A stretch of DNA of 64,000 nucleotides from Paenibacillus roseus (GTDB lineage: Bacteria; Bacillota; Bacilli; Paenibacillales; Paenibacillaceae), in NCBI RefSeq assembly GCF_016424485.1, contig NZ_JAELUP010000103.1, forward strand, positions 1 through 64,000, in the 5' to 3' direction. Positions 34,644-43,329 of the stretch are shown one piece after another; the stretch's first letter is position 1, and every line of letters begins with the position of its first letter. The position numbers and the translations under genes were made by a program. Under the pieces are notes generated by a model. That model saw only the letters and a program-made list of their open reading frames with translations, ran no database searches and was not told the DNA's origin.

Positions 34644-34799
34644 CTTAGATAAGTTAAACGAAAGAATCGGAAGTCGAGTAGCCAGAGTGTGAAAGGATTC
34701 TCGAGAAGCGAAGCGATGGCCTTTGTTCACAGAACAACAGCGATCGGAGGAACCTTTCACACGGCCTATTCGGAAGTCATTCATTAAACTTATTTAGTT
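34644..34799. repeat. Family C repeat element between mreB and mreC
   Basis: About 155 bp with imperfect terminal inverted repeats around ATAAGTT(T)AA, and a perfect inner stem GTGTGAAAGG/CCTTTCACAC (34687-34696 with 34753-34762). The centre holds a TTGTT/AACAA hairpin. The motif AACAGCGATCGGAGGAA is shared with family B, which has AACAGCGATCGGAAGAA. No T-run follows the stems, so it does not look like a simple terminator. Confidence 0.7.
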
Positions 34800-34913
34800 C
34801 CTAGTGTAGGAGAGTTGGCGGTTTTATTTGGGACCTATATGACCGGGACAGCCGTACTACGGAAAAAGGAAAACGGATGATGAAGTAGGCGGGTGATTTA
34901 GCTGTTCAAGTTT

Positions 34914-35780
34914 ATGCGGAATAAAAGATTGTTCCTGATGTTGATCGGGCTGATTCTTTTTGTGGCGATTATGGGTTTTTCCCTTAGTGACCGGAAAAAC
35001 CTGTCATGGCCAGAAAAATTTATTAATGACTCCGTAGCACTGCTGCAATCCTGGCTTTACAAGCCCGCTGGTTATATGGCGGGCTTGTTTGAGGATATTC
35101 GGACTATGCGGCACCTCTATGAAGAGAATGAGCAACTCCGCACTACGGTTGCCCGTTATGCGAGAGACAGGAGCACTTATAATTATTTGAAGGAAGATAA
35201 TGATTACTATAAATCCGTGCTTCAATTCACAGAAGCGCAGAAAAACCAAAATAATTATGAATATCTGATTGCCCAGGTAATTGCCGCGAATCCTGACGCC
35301 TATAACAAAACGTTTAAAATCAATCGCGGCTCGAAAAATGGAATTCAAAAGGATATGGCGGTAATCACGATTGACGGATTGGTTGGCCTTGTTAGCGAAG
35401 TCTCCCCGATTACTTCCACGGTCATGCCGATCACCGAATTGAATGCGCAATCTTCTTTCGGTTCCAAGAAGATCTCCGCTACGGTAAGCGGTAAAGATTC
35501 GTTCGGGATTGTTGAGAGCTACAACAGCGAGACAGGACAGCTGATGATGAGCAAAATTGCCGAGGATGACCCGTTGCAAGAAGGGGACATGGTGATCACG
35601 TCCGGTCTCGGCTCTGTTTTCCCGCGGGGGATTGAAATCGGCAAGGTCAAATCGAAGCAGGTAGGGGATTTCGGTCTGACCTATACCGCTTATATTGAGC
35701 CTTCGGCCAAACTGGACAAATTAAGAGAAGTACTGGTTGTAAAGGTCCCGGATCCTGAAGCGGAGGGCCAGAAAGAATGA
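34914..35780 (+). CDS. mreC: MreC, cell-shape protein
   Basis: Bitopic membrane protein that links MreB to the wall synthesis machinery. One transmembrane helix at about residues 5-23 is followed by a coiled-coil (about 65-100) and the beta-rich periplasmic-type domain. The product has 288 residues from ATG 34914. The ribosome site AGGCGGGTGA ends at 34896, 17 nt before this ATG but only 5 nt before an in-frame CTG at 34902. A CTG start (adding LFKF) is therefore plausible. Confidence 0.95.
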   Translation: MRNKRLFLMLIGLILFVAIMGFSLSDRKNLSWPEKFINDSVALLQSWLYKPAGYMAGLFEDIRTMRHLYEENEQLRTTVARYARDRSTYNYLKEDNDYYKSVLQFTEAQKNQNNYEYLIAQVIAANPDAYNKTFKINRGSKNGIQKDMAVITIDGLVGLVSEVSPITSTVMPITELNAQSSFGSKKISATVSGKDSFGIVESYNSETGQLMMSKIAEDDPLQEGDMVITSGLGSVFPRGIEIGKVKSKQVGDFGLTYTAYIEPSAKLDKLREVLVVKVPDPEAEGQKE

Positions 35781-36313
35781 AGCTTCATTGGATTATTCTG
35801 ATTATGTTTTTCCTGTTCCTGCTGGAAGGGACAATCGTAACCTGGCTTATTCCTACTGGGTGGACGCACAGGCTGATCCCGCATTTTGTGTTCGTGTTTG
35901 TGCTGTTTGCTGCAATGTATGCTGGCAGGCATGTGGCGCTTTTTCTTGGCCTTGCCTTCGGAATGCTTCAAGATATTGTGTTTTATGGCCATATTATCGG
36001 GATTCATTCTTTTTCCATGGGACTTTGTGGTTATTTGGCCGGATTGCTGCTGGAGTACAGGCGTCCACCGATGCTGACAGCCATCTCCGTAATCGGCATG
36101 GGTTGTTTGCTTCTGGATACGGTGGTGTTTATGGTCTATACCGTATTTCAAATTAACAAACAGCCTTATGTCTGGGCGTTAACCCATCATATCTTGCCGA
36201 GTCTGTTTTTACAGTTGATCTTTGCCTTGATCTTGTATATACCGGCACGGCGATGGTTTGAAGGAGCTTTTCGCAAAAACTCAAAAGAAGAGAACGAGCA
36301 AGCCCAGCTATAA
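35777..36313 (+). CDS. mreD: MreD, rod-shape membrane protein
   Basis: 178-residue polytopic membrane protein with about five hydrophobic segments and a basic C-terminal tail, typical of MreD. Its ATG overlaps the mreC stop (ATGA), indicating coupling. Confidence 0.93.
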   Translation: MKLHWIILIMFFLFLLEGTIVTWLIPTGWTHRLIPHFVFVFVLFAAMYAGRHVALFLGLAFGMLQDIVFYGHIIGIHSFSMGLCGYLAGLLLEYRRPPMLTAISVIGMGCLLLDTVVFMVYTVFQINKQPYVWALTHHILPSLFLQLIFALILYIPARRWFEGAFRKNSKEENEQAQL

Positions 36314-36451
36314 AGCTGAGTCGGCCAACAGGGAATTGGAATTTCAGTAGATTCGGGAAAGTAATCAAAAGGAATTCTCGATTTAACAAAAAGTAAAAGC
36401 AGGATTCCAAAGGCTGCGGAAAGAATTGTTTAAGGTGGAGGTGGGAAGTTC

Positions 36452-37114
36452 GTGACGGAGAAGCAGCATATTACAATTAAAGGAGTCAAGGAGGGGCTGC
36501 TCTTCCTGTTTGACGATCAATGCGAGTTTTCAATTTTGCTTGATGAACTTCAAAACAAGCTGGAGAAAACCCACCTGCAAGTATTGACCGGTCCGCTCAT
36601 TCATATTCATGTCAAGCTTGGCAATCGCCTGGTGACAGATGAACAGAAGGAACAGATTCGAACCATGATTCGCCAGCGTGGGAATCTGCTTGTTCAATCA
36701 ATAGAATCGGCAGTGCCGGAGACCGCGCAGAACAAAGAGGCTGTCGAGCTGAAAATTATATCCGGTATTATTCGCTCTGGACAAACCTATGAACATGATG
36801 GCAATTTGGTGCTTATGGGCGATGTTAACCCGGGCGGAACTTTATATTGTACGGGCGATATATATGTGCTTGGAGCGCTCCGGGGTATGGCGCACGGCGG
36901 AGTGGACGGCAGACAGGATGTCATCATTGCGGCATCGCTGCTCAAGCCTACCCAGCTTCGAATTGCCGGGGTCATCAGCCGTCCGCCAGATGAATGGGTA
37001 TCTGGGGATGCTGCAATGGAGTTTGCCTGTTTGAAGGAAGGCCAAATGCAGATCGATAAAATTACGCAGTTATACCGTTTACGCAAAGATCCGATCGTGT
37101 TTAAAGGAGTGTAG
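36452..37114 (+). CDS. minC: MinC, septum site inhibitor
   Basis: Blocks FtsZ ring formation away from midcell as a complex with MinD. The N-terminal domain spans about residues 1-100, and the C-terminal beta-helix (LVLMGDVNPGGTLYCTGDIYVLGALRGMAHGG) is the MinD- and FtsZ-binding part. Start GTG 36452 lies behind GGTGGAGGTGGG. The 220-residue length is normal. Confidence 0.95.
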   Translation: MTEKQHITIKGVKEGLLFLFDDQCEFSILLDELQNKLEKTHLQVLTGPLIHIHVKLGNRLVTDEQKEQIRTMIRQRGNLLVQSIESAVPETAQNKEAVELKIISGIIRSGQTYEHDGNLVLMGDVNPGGTLYCTGDIYVLGALRGMAHGGVDGRQDVIIAASLLKPTQLRIAGVISRPPDEWVSGDAAMEFACLKEGQMQIDKITQLYRLRKDPIVFKGV

Positions 37115-37117
37115 GGC

Positions 37118-37909
37118 ATGGGAGACGCGATAGTAATTACATCAGGGAAAGGCGGAGTAGGGAAGACGACGACCTCCGCCAATGTCGGAACAGCGCTTGC
37201 TCTGTTGGGCAAAAAGGTATGTATGGTAGATACCGACATCGGCCTGCGAAATTTGGACGTGGTGATGGGGCTGGAAAATCGGATTATATACGATCTGGTT
37301 GATGTTGCGGAGGGAAGATGCAGGCTCAATCAGGCGTTGGTGAAGGACAAGCGCTTTGATGAGCTTTATATGCTCCCCGCGGCGCAAACCAAAGACAAGC
37401 ATGCGGTTAGTCCAGAGCAGGTCAAAGATATCGTCATGGAGCTCAAACAGGAATTTGACTTCATCATCATCGATTGTCCGGCGGGCATCGAGCAGGGGTT
37501 CCGAAATGCGATTGCCGGTGCTGACCGAGCGATTGTCGTGACAACACCTGAGAATGCAGCTGTCCGTGATGCGGACCGGGTCATCGGCCTGCTGGAGCAA
37601 TCGCAAATCTCGGCTAAATTGATCATTAACCGTATCCGTCCCACGATGGTCAAAAGCGGAGATATGCTGGACATCGATGAAATTTGCCAGGTGCTGGCCA
37701 TTGATCTGCTCGGCATCGTCCCTGATGATGAAAAAGTCATCAAGGCTGCCAATACCGGCGAACCTACGGTTATGGACCCGTCTTCCAAAGCGGCTATCGC
37801 CTATCGGAACGTTGCCAGACGGATATTGGGGGATATGGTCCCGCTCATGTCGCTTGAAGACAAGAGCGGTGTATTCAAACGCTTCAGGAAGTTTTTAGGG
37901 ATAGGATGA
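37118..37909 (+). CDS. minD: MinD, membrane-associated ATPase
   Basis: ParA-type ATPase recruiting MinC to the membrane. The deviant Walker A GKGGVGKTT is at residues 10-18, and the C-terminal amphipathic helix (GVFKRFRKFLG) serves as membrane anchor. It starts 3 bp after minC. The 263-residue length is normal. Confidence 0.97.
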   Translation: MGDAIVITSGKGGVGKTTTSANVGTALALLGKKVCMVDTDIGLRNLDVVMGLENRIIYDLVDVAEGRCRLNQALVKDKRFDELYMLPAAQTKDKHAVSPEQVKDIVMELKQEFDFIIIDCPAGIEQGFRNAIAGADRAIVVTTPENAAVRDADRVIGLLEQSQISAKLIINRIRPTMVKSGDMLDIDEICQVLAIDLLGIVPDDEKVIKAANTGEPTVMDPSSKAAIAYRNVARRILGDMVPLMSLEDKSGVFKRFRKFLGIG

Positions 37910-37916
37910 TAAGCCC

Positions 37917-39065
37917 TTGCTAAACAAACTGAAAAAGCTCGACTGGAGCATAATAATCATCTTGATTTTGCTTATGATTATTAGCTTCTTTATTGTCCGC
38001 AGTGCGACTGTCGGTTTTGGGGAGCGGTATGAGAACTACGATATCAGGACGCTGCTGTTTTTCGCTCTCGGATTTCTGGTCATTATATGTTCGGTATTCA
38101 TTGACTACCGCTTGCTGATGAAAGGCTGGATTTATCTCTATGTCCTGGGTATTGGGCTGCTTGCCGGAGTCTACTTTTTCGGAATAGAGATTAATGGGGC
38201 CAAAGGATGGTTCCAGTTGCCCGGCGGATTGCTTTTTCAGCCGGCAGAGTTCATGAAGGCGCTCCTGATTATTGTACTGGCAGTATTTATGGGCCGAAGG
38301 CAAGGAGACAGACTGACGTTTTTGGGAGATTTGCTCCCTATTGGGCTGATTACATTCGTTCCCTTTCTGCTTGTCATGGTTCAGCCTGACCTGGGGAACG
38401 CTATCATCTACATTTTCATTGTGCTTGGCATGTTGTGGATTGGCAATGTCAAGTATTTGCATGTATTGATCGGACTTGTTATTGTGGTCGCTTCCCTCGT
38501 GTTATTTGTCAGCTTGTTTAACACTTTTAATACAGAGATTAAAGATTATCTAATGGAGAAGAAAAAAATCCACTGGTATGAGCGGATCAATACGTTCATT
38601 AATCCCGAAACTGCAAGCGACGCTGCGAAATATCAATCGGATAAATCGCGGATTGCCATTGGCTCGGGCGGACTGACCGGTGATGGTTATATGAAAGGCC
38701 AGTCCAAAACGCGTGGAATGATTCCTTACCCGTATTCGGACTCCATTTTTGTCGTAATCGGAGAAGAATTCGGATTTCAGGGCGCAGCGGTGCTGTTGCT
38801 GCTGTATTTCCTGCTCATATACAGGATGATTATTATCGCCTTCCAGTGCTATGACCGGCGAGGTTCCTATATCATTATCGGAATCGTATCGATGTACGTC
38901 TTCCAAATATTCCAAAATATCGGGATGATGATTGGGCTTATGCCCATTACCGGTATTACCTTGCCGTTTATTAGTTACGGAGGAACTTCCCTTATTCTGA
39001 ATATGATGTGTATTGGCCTCGTGTTCAGCATTAAAGCGCATCAGGAGAAATACGAACTGGATTGA
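37917..39065 (+). CDS. RodA/FtsW-type SEDS glycosyltransferase
   Basis: Polytopic peptidoglycan polymerase of the SEDS family with about ten hydrophobic segments. Conserved pieces include GAKGWFQLPGGLLFQPAEFMK, VMVQPDLGNA and the C-terminal TGITLPFISYGGTS. Association with mreBCD-minCD favours a RodA-like elongation role over FtsW. The start is TTG 37917, 7 bp after minD. B. subtilis has no SEDS gene at this spot. The extended loop (DYLMEKKKIHWYERINTF) is unremarkable for the family. Confidence 0.9.
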   Translation: MLNKLKKLDWSIIIILILLMIISFFIVRSATVGFGERYENYDIRTLLFFALGFLVIICSVFIDYRLLMKGWIYLYVLGIGLLAGVYFFGIEINGAKGWFQLPGGLLFQPAEFMKALLIIVLAVFMGRRQGDRLTFLGDLLPIGLITFVPFLLVMVQPDLGNAIIYIFIVLGMLWIGNVKYLHVLIGLVIVVASLVLFVSLFNTFNTEIKDYLMEKKKIHWYERINTFINPETASDAAKYQSDKSRIAIGSGGLTGDGYMKGQSKTRGMIPYPYSDSIFVVIGEEFGFQGAAVLLLLYFLLIYRMIIIAFQCYDRRGSYIIIGIVSMYVFQIFQNIGMMIGLMPITGITLPFISYGGTSLILNMMCIGLVFSIKAHQEKYELD

Positions 39066-39070
39066 TTACA

Positions 39071-39109
39071 AGTGCTGCCCTGCAAGTTCAAGGGCAGTAC
39101 TTTTTTTTT
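39071..39109 (+). terminator. Terminator after the rodA-like gene
   Basis: A perfect 11-bp stem AGTGCTGCCCT/AGGGCAGTACT with wobble (39071-39081 with 39091-39101) is followed by nine T. A family A repeat begins in the T-run. Confidence 0.9.
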
Positions 39110-39179
39110 ATAAATGGCTTATATTTCTCCGCGAAACGAAGTTTTTGCCCGTCAAAGGACGGCAAAGCCGGTTACGCTT
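39109..39179 (+). repeat. Family A repeat, copy 3
   Basis: The core TATAAATGGCTT to GGTTACGCTT is near-identical to copies 1 and 2, including the TTTGCCCGTC/GACGGCAAA hairpin. It lacks the upstream TTTATAAACNTTC part and is fused directly to the terminator T-run. Confidence 0.85.
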
Positions 39180-39237
39180 GCTTCAATCCGTCTTGAACCT
39201 CTGGCGAGGAAACGCTGCGAACGAGAGCTGTTATTTC

Positions 39238-39267
39238 TCATAAACAAGCCCTTCCTATCATATAAAT
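39238..39267 (+). promoter_or_regulatory. SigmaE-like promoter of spoIVFA
   Basis: TCATAAA (39238-39244), 14-bp spacer, CATATAAAT (39259-39267). The spoIVF operon is a sigmaE operon in B. subtilis. The spacing and -10 equal those before spoVID. Confidence 0.45.
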
Positions 39268-39329
39268 GAGTATACAAACTGTCAGGAACAGGTACATACT
39301 CTGAGTTGAATAATTTGGGGGGCCACGAT

Positions 39330-40334
39330 ATGGAAATCAAAGATGCAATCAGGCAGCGCCGCCAGGAACGGATGCGCAACATTCAGCAAACAGATATGAC
39401 GGGGGGCGGGCCAGCGGGAATAAAACCTCATAATGAAAAGTGGAAGAGTAAGGATGGCCAGCGTGCAGTCCATTCTTCTCGACCAGCTGTTCACTCAACT
39501 GAGGAGCATAGGCATTCGGCAAATAACGGAGTTTCACCAGAGCCAAAGCCTGACCAAAATATTTTGTCTTCCGCAGACGGGGAAAACGTGAGAGACCCCG
39601 AGCGCATGTGGAAGAGTAAGGGAGGCGGCTGGAGAAACTGGGAGGTGACCCCTCGGACTTATGAAATGCCCTCAACTGCCGGGGGCGGACCGCCGAATGA
39701 TGTTGGCCCAAATTATTCGATTTTGCGCAAGGAACTGCTGATGAAGTTGATGCTTAGCCTGATCCTGTTTGCCGGGGTATGGGGTATGTTTCATCTGGAC
39801 AGGCCATGGGCTATTGAAGGTCAACGCCTGGTGCGGGATGCCCTGACGCAAGATATGAACTTTGAGGCTGTTGCCGTCTGGTATGAGAATACATTCAGCG
39901 GTTCTCCCGCTTTTATTCCCATCTTCGGGGACAGGCAGCCGCAGGCCCAGAAGGCGAGCGGAAGTATTAAGGAAAGCACCGTATTGCCTGTAGCGGACGG
40001 CATTATTGTCCGCAGCTTCGCAGAACTGTTAAACGGGGTGGAAATCGCATCATCATCAGAAGGAGGAGCTGTCTACGCCGCACAGACCGGAAGAGTGCTG
40101 CTTGTTTCCGGCAATGGGCCGGAGCATACGGTGGTCATCCAGCATAGCGGCAAGCGGGTGACCATCTATGGGCAGCTCTCGGAAATTTCAGTCGCTCAAA
40201 ATGATTGGGTAGAAGCGGGGGATACAATTGGCAGCGTGAAGCCGGGGACAGCCGAAAGCTCCAGCCTGCTGTTTTTCGCCGTGAAGGAAAACGACCATTA
40301 TGTCGATCCTGCGGAAGTGATCGCATTTGAATAA
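39330..40334 (+). CDS. spoIVFA: SpoIVFA, regulator of the SpoIVFB protease
   Basis: Holds SpoIVFB inactive in the outer forespore membrane until signalled. A polar N-terminus is followed by one transmembrane helix at about 137-156 and a C-terminal M23/LytM-like domain (about 220-330). That domain lacks the zinc-binding His/Asp set, as is usual for SpoIVFA, so it is a non-enzymatic fold. ATG 39330 follows GGGGGG. The N-terminal 120 residues contain a twice-occurring KWKSK/MWKSKGGG motif. The stop overlaps the TTG start of spoIVFB. Confidence 0.88.
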   Translation: MEIKDAIRQRRQERMRNIQQTDMTGGGPAGIKPHNEKWKSKDGQRAVHSSRPAVHSTEEHRHSANNGVSPEPKPDQNILSSADGENVRDPERMWKSKGGGWRNWEVTPRTYEMPSTAGGGPPNDVGPNYSILRKELLMKLMLSLILFAGVWGMFHLDRPWAIEGQRLVRDALTQDMNFEAVAVWYENTFSGSPAFIPIFGDRQPQAQKASGSIKESTVLPVADGIIVRSFAELLNGVEIASSSEGGAVYAAQTGRVLLVSGNGPEHTVVIQHSGKRVTIYGQLSEISVAQNDWVEAGDTIGSVKPGTAESSSLLFFAVKENDHYVDPAEVIAFE

Positions 40335-41205
40335 GCTGCTTGGCATTCGCTGGTCTGTCCATCCTTTGTTTGTTCTGATCATGATGGCTTCAGTCATCAC
40401 TGGCTATTTTCTGGAATTGCTTACCTTATTCGCACTTGTATTCGTGCATGAACTGGGCCATGTATTCGCTGCCAGAGGCTTTGGCTGGCGAATTCGGGAA
40501 GTCAAGCTTCTTCCATTCGGCGGTGTTGCTGAGACAGAGGAGGCCGGCTATCTGCCAGCCAGGGAGGAAATCATTGTTGCGCTGGCTGGCCCGCTGCAAA
40601 ACCTGTGGATGGGTCTGACCGCCTGGGCGCTGGGAGAGCTCGGTCTGATCACCCCAGTATGGGCCTCGCACCTGATTCAAGCCAATTTGATGATCGGTCT
40701 ATTCAATCTGCTGCCAGTACTTCCGCTTGACGGGGGGAGAATTGTACAAGCGTGGATGAGCTGTCGCCTGCCTTACCATGTTACGCTCGTATGGGGAGCC
40801 CGTATTTCTCTGCTCGCCAGCGCTTTGATGATCATCTATTCCTTGCTTCCTTATATGAACGACGGGGGAATTCAAGTAAACCTGTTGGCAATCGGCATTT
40901 TCCTGTTTGCTTCCAACTGGAGCTATCATCGCAATATCCCTTTTATTTTTGTCCGGTTTTTAATGCACAGGGAAGGTTGGGCGGATCGATACAGGGAGCG
41001 GGAAAAGCTTGCCCAGCCGATTGTTGTTGCCGGACATCATACTATTCAGGGCACGCTGCGGCGGCTGGTCAAGGAGAAATATCACCTGATTTATGTTATG
41101 GGAATGAAGGGTTCGGTTGTAACCGTGCTGCCGGAGGAGCAGGTAGTCAGCAATTTTTTGATGCATGGAAAACCTGGAAGTGCAGTCGCGGAGCTTTTTA
41201 GGTAA
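40327..41205 (+). CDS. spoIVFB: SpoIVFB, intramembrane metalloprotease for pro-sigmaK
   Basis: Site-2-type protease that activates sigmaK in the mother cell. Zinc ligands are His41 and His45 (HELGH) with Asp135 in the LPLDGG motif. About six transmembrane segments are followed by a C-terminal CBS-like domain (from about residue 220). Start TTG 40327 lies inside the spoIVFA end. The product has 292 residues. Confidence 0.93.
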   Translation: MNKLLGIRWSVHPLFVLIMMASVITGYFLELLTLFALVFVHELGHVFAARGFGWRIREVKLLPFGGVAETEEAGYLPAREEIIVALAGPLQNLWMGLTAWALGELGLITPVWASHLIQANLMIGLFNLLPVLPLDGGRIVQAWMSCRLPYHVTLVWGARISLLASALMIIYSLLPYMNDGGIQVNLLAIGIFLFASNWSYHRNIPFIFVRFLMHREGWADRYREREKLAQPIVVAGHHTIQGTLRRLVKEKYHLIYVMGMKGSVVTVLPEEQVVSNFLMHGKPGSAVAELFR

Positions 41206-41245
41206 AATGGATTCAGCAACCAAAAAAGCGGGTGATTGGTGTTCT

Positions 41246-42487
41246 ATGAAGCAAATGCTGATTCGCTGCCAGGAGCAATTGACGCAGACGGCGGTTTTGG
41301 AAAACGGACAGTTAACAGAATTTTATATGGAAGAAACGACAGGCAGACATCTAGTAGGCAATATTTATAAGGGACGTGTTGTTAATGTACTCCCAGGCAT
41401 GCAGGCTGCATTCGTCGATATCGGACAGGGCAAGAACGCTTTTCTGTATGTGGATGATCTGCTTCCGCCTCATCTGGAGCAGCAGCCCAAGGAAAAGCCG
41501 CCCATTGCGAGCTTGGTCAAGCCTGGGCAAACAGTGATTGTACAAGTGAGCAAGGAAGCCCTTGGCGGCAAAGGCGCACGGGTGACAACGCATTACGCTC
41601 TCCCCGGGCGCTATCTCGTTTACATGCCGCTTGCAGGTTATATCGGCGTTTCCAAAAAGATTGGCTTTGAGCAGGAGCGAGAGCGGTTGAAGCAATTGGC
41701 AGGCAGGCTCAAGACCGACGAGGAAGGTGTTATTCTTCGTACGGTCGCCTCTGAGATAAGTGAACAGGAACTCCATGATGATCTGCTTCAACTGAGGTCT
41801 GAATGGCGGGAGATCAGCTCAGGGGCAAACGATGCAGAGGCGCCGGCCGAGCTGCATTCCGAAGCCGGATTCATGCAGCGGATGGTGAGGGACCTGTTGA
41901 ATGCGGAGCTGGACGAAGTGTGGATTAGCCGTCGACAGCAATACGAGGAGGCGGTTCGTCATGCCAGTCTGATGGCGCCTCAGCTTAAGAGCCGCATTCG
42001 CTTTTACAACCATAACGACGCCGAATTGTTCAGAAAGTTCGGGGTGCAGGATCAGCTTGAATCCGCGTTCGGCAAGCGGGTTCGTCTTCCGAGCGGCAGC
42101 GACCTTGTATGGGAGCAGACCGAAGCGCTAACCGTAATCGATGTGAATACCGGCAAGTATACCGGTCATCTTGATCTGGAGAACACCGTGTTCAGGACGA
42201 ATATGGAGGCTGCGTTCGAAATTGCCCGGCTGCTGCGCCTCCGGGATGCTGGCGGCATCATCATTATTGATTTTATCGATATGGAGCTGGAGGAGCATCG
42301 TGAGCAGGTGAAGCGTGAGCTGGAGAAACTGACCGCCAGAGATCGGACAACCTGCCATGTGGTCGGCTGGACAAGGCTTGGCTTGCTGGAGATGACGCGC
42401 AAAAAAGGAAAAGAAAACGTCGAGAGCAGGCTCTATGAAACATGCGGCGCCTGTCAGGGCAAAGGAAAACTGCTGCGCAGTTTTTAG
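41246..42487 (+). CDS. rng: RNase E/G-family endoribonuclease
   Basis: Single-strand endonuclease in rRNA and mRNA processing. The N-terminal S1 domain (GNIYKGRVVNVLPGMQAAFVDIG) is followed by the RNase H-like catalytic core with metal-binding aspartates in VIDVNTGKYTG and IIIIDFIDM. The zinc-link CGAC lies near the C-terminus. At 413 residues it lacks the RNase E scaffold. ATG 41246 is preferred; ATG 41207 is an in-frame alternative. B. subtilis has no such enzyme, but Clostridia and Paenibacillaceae commonly place it upstream of rplU. Confidence 0.92.
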   Translation: MKQMLIRCQEQLTQTAVLENGQLTEFYMEETTGRHLVGNIYKGRVVNVLPGMQAAFVDIGQGKNAFLYVDDLLPPHLEQQPKEKPPIASLVKPGQTVIVQVSKEALGGKGARVTTHYALPGRYLVYMPLAGYIGVSKKIGFEQERERLKQLAGRLKTDEEGVILRTVASEISEQELHDDLLQLRSEWREISSGANDAEAPAELHSEAGFMQRMVRDLLNAELDEVWISRRQQYEEAVRHASLMAPQLKSRIRFYNHNDAELFRKFGVQDQLESAFGKRVRLPSGSDLVWEQTEALTVIDVNTGKYTGHLDLENTVFRTNMEAAFEIARLLRLRDAGGIIIIDFIDMELEEHREQVKRELEKLTARDRTTCHVVGWTRLGLLEMTRKKGKENVESRLYETCGACQGKGKLLRSF

Positions 42488-42495
42488 TACAGCAC

Positions 42496-42524
42496 TTGAA
42501 AACTATACACTGTTGTGATAAACT
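42496..42524 (+). promoter_or_regulatory. Promoter of the rplU-prp-rpmA operon
   Basis: TTGAAA (42496-42501), 17-bp spacer and TAAACT (42519-42524) with a TG two bases ahead (extended -10). Confidence 0.6.
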
Positions 42525-42531
42525 CTTCTAG

Positions 42532-42650
42532 TATGTGTCTAGTGCTTTTGGCTATACATGTGCTGTAACCGCTCCGATCGGGTTGAAGCGCGGCAGAGCA
42601 ATTTGCGGCCACCTGAATTAGGCGAGTCTTGGACATGAGGAGGTGCACCA
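42532..42650 (+). promoter_or_regulatory. Putative L21 leader
   Basis: About 120 nt of 5' UTR with hairpin potential, directly before rplU. Firmicutes carry an autoregulatory L21 leader here. I infer this from position and length and did not match the consensus base by base. Confidence 0.4.
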
Positions 42651-42653
42651 ACT

Positions 42654-42965
42654 ATGTACGCAATTATCGAAACTGGCGGCAAGCAGTACAAAGTTCAAGA
42701 GGGCGATGTTCTTTATATCGAGAAGCTCGAAGTGAACGAAGGCGACAGTGTAACGTTTGATCGTGTATTGGCAGTATCCAAAGGTGAAGGTCTTGTGACT
42801 GGAACCCCTGTGGTTGCTGGCGCGAGCGTATCCGCTACTGTGGAAAAACACGGTAAAGGACAAAAGATCATCGTTTACAAATACAAAGCGAAAAAGAACT
42901 ACCGTCGCAAGCAAGGTCATCGTCAACCTTACACTAAAGTAACGATTGGCAAGATCCAGGCTTAA
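42654..42965 (+). CDS. rplU: Ribosomal protein L21
   Basis: 103-residue 50S protein. N-terminal YAIIETGGKQYKVQEGD and C-terminal KYKAKKNYRRKQGHRQPYTKV match the L21 signature. AGGAGGTG precedes ATG 42654. Confidence 0.98.
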   Translation: MYAIIETGGKQYKVQEGDVLYIEKLEVNEGDSVTFDRVLAVSKGEGLVTGTPVVAGASVSATVEKHGKGQKIIVYKYKAKKNYRRKQGHRQPYTKVTIGKIQA

Positions 42966-42977
42966 GAGGTACTTCTT

Positions 42978-43313
42978 ATGATATCGGTTTATATTGTAAG
43001 ACGAAGCCCGGACCGCCGAATTATGCGTTTTTCCATTGAGGGACATGCTAATTTTGCAGACCGTGGCAAAGACATTGTATGTGCCGGTGTATCCGCCGTA
43101 TCGGTAGGAGCTGTGAACTCGGTCGAAGCACTTGCAGGCGTTCAACTTCCGGCCTCCATGAAGGACGGATGGCTGAGTTCCGATGTGCCCGAGGAAGCAG
43201 ATGCTGACAAGGATGCCAAGGTACAGCTCTTGCTTGAATCAATGGTCGTTATGCTGGACAGCATACAACAATCCTATGGCCGTTATGTGGTCATTCGGGA
43301 ACAATTATTGTAA
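42978..43313 (+). CDS. prp: Prp, cysteine protease that trims ribosomal protein L27
   Basis: Removes the N-terminal extension of L27. The catalytic dyad is visible as His23 (EGHANFADRG) and Cys35 (DIVCAGVSA). The 111-residue length is typical of the YsxB/Prp family. It lies between rplU and rpmA, and the downstream L27 carries the matching cleavable extension, which supports the function. Confidence 0.95.
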   Translation: MISVYIVRRSPDRRIMRFSIEGHANFADRGKDIVCAGVSAVSVGAVNSVEALAGVQLPASMKDGWLSSDVPEEADADKDAKVQLLLESMVVMLDSIQQSYGRYVVIREQLL

Positions 43314-43329
43314 AAAGGGAGGGATACCC

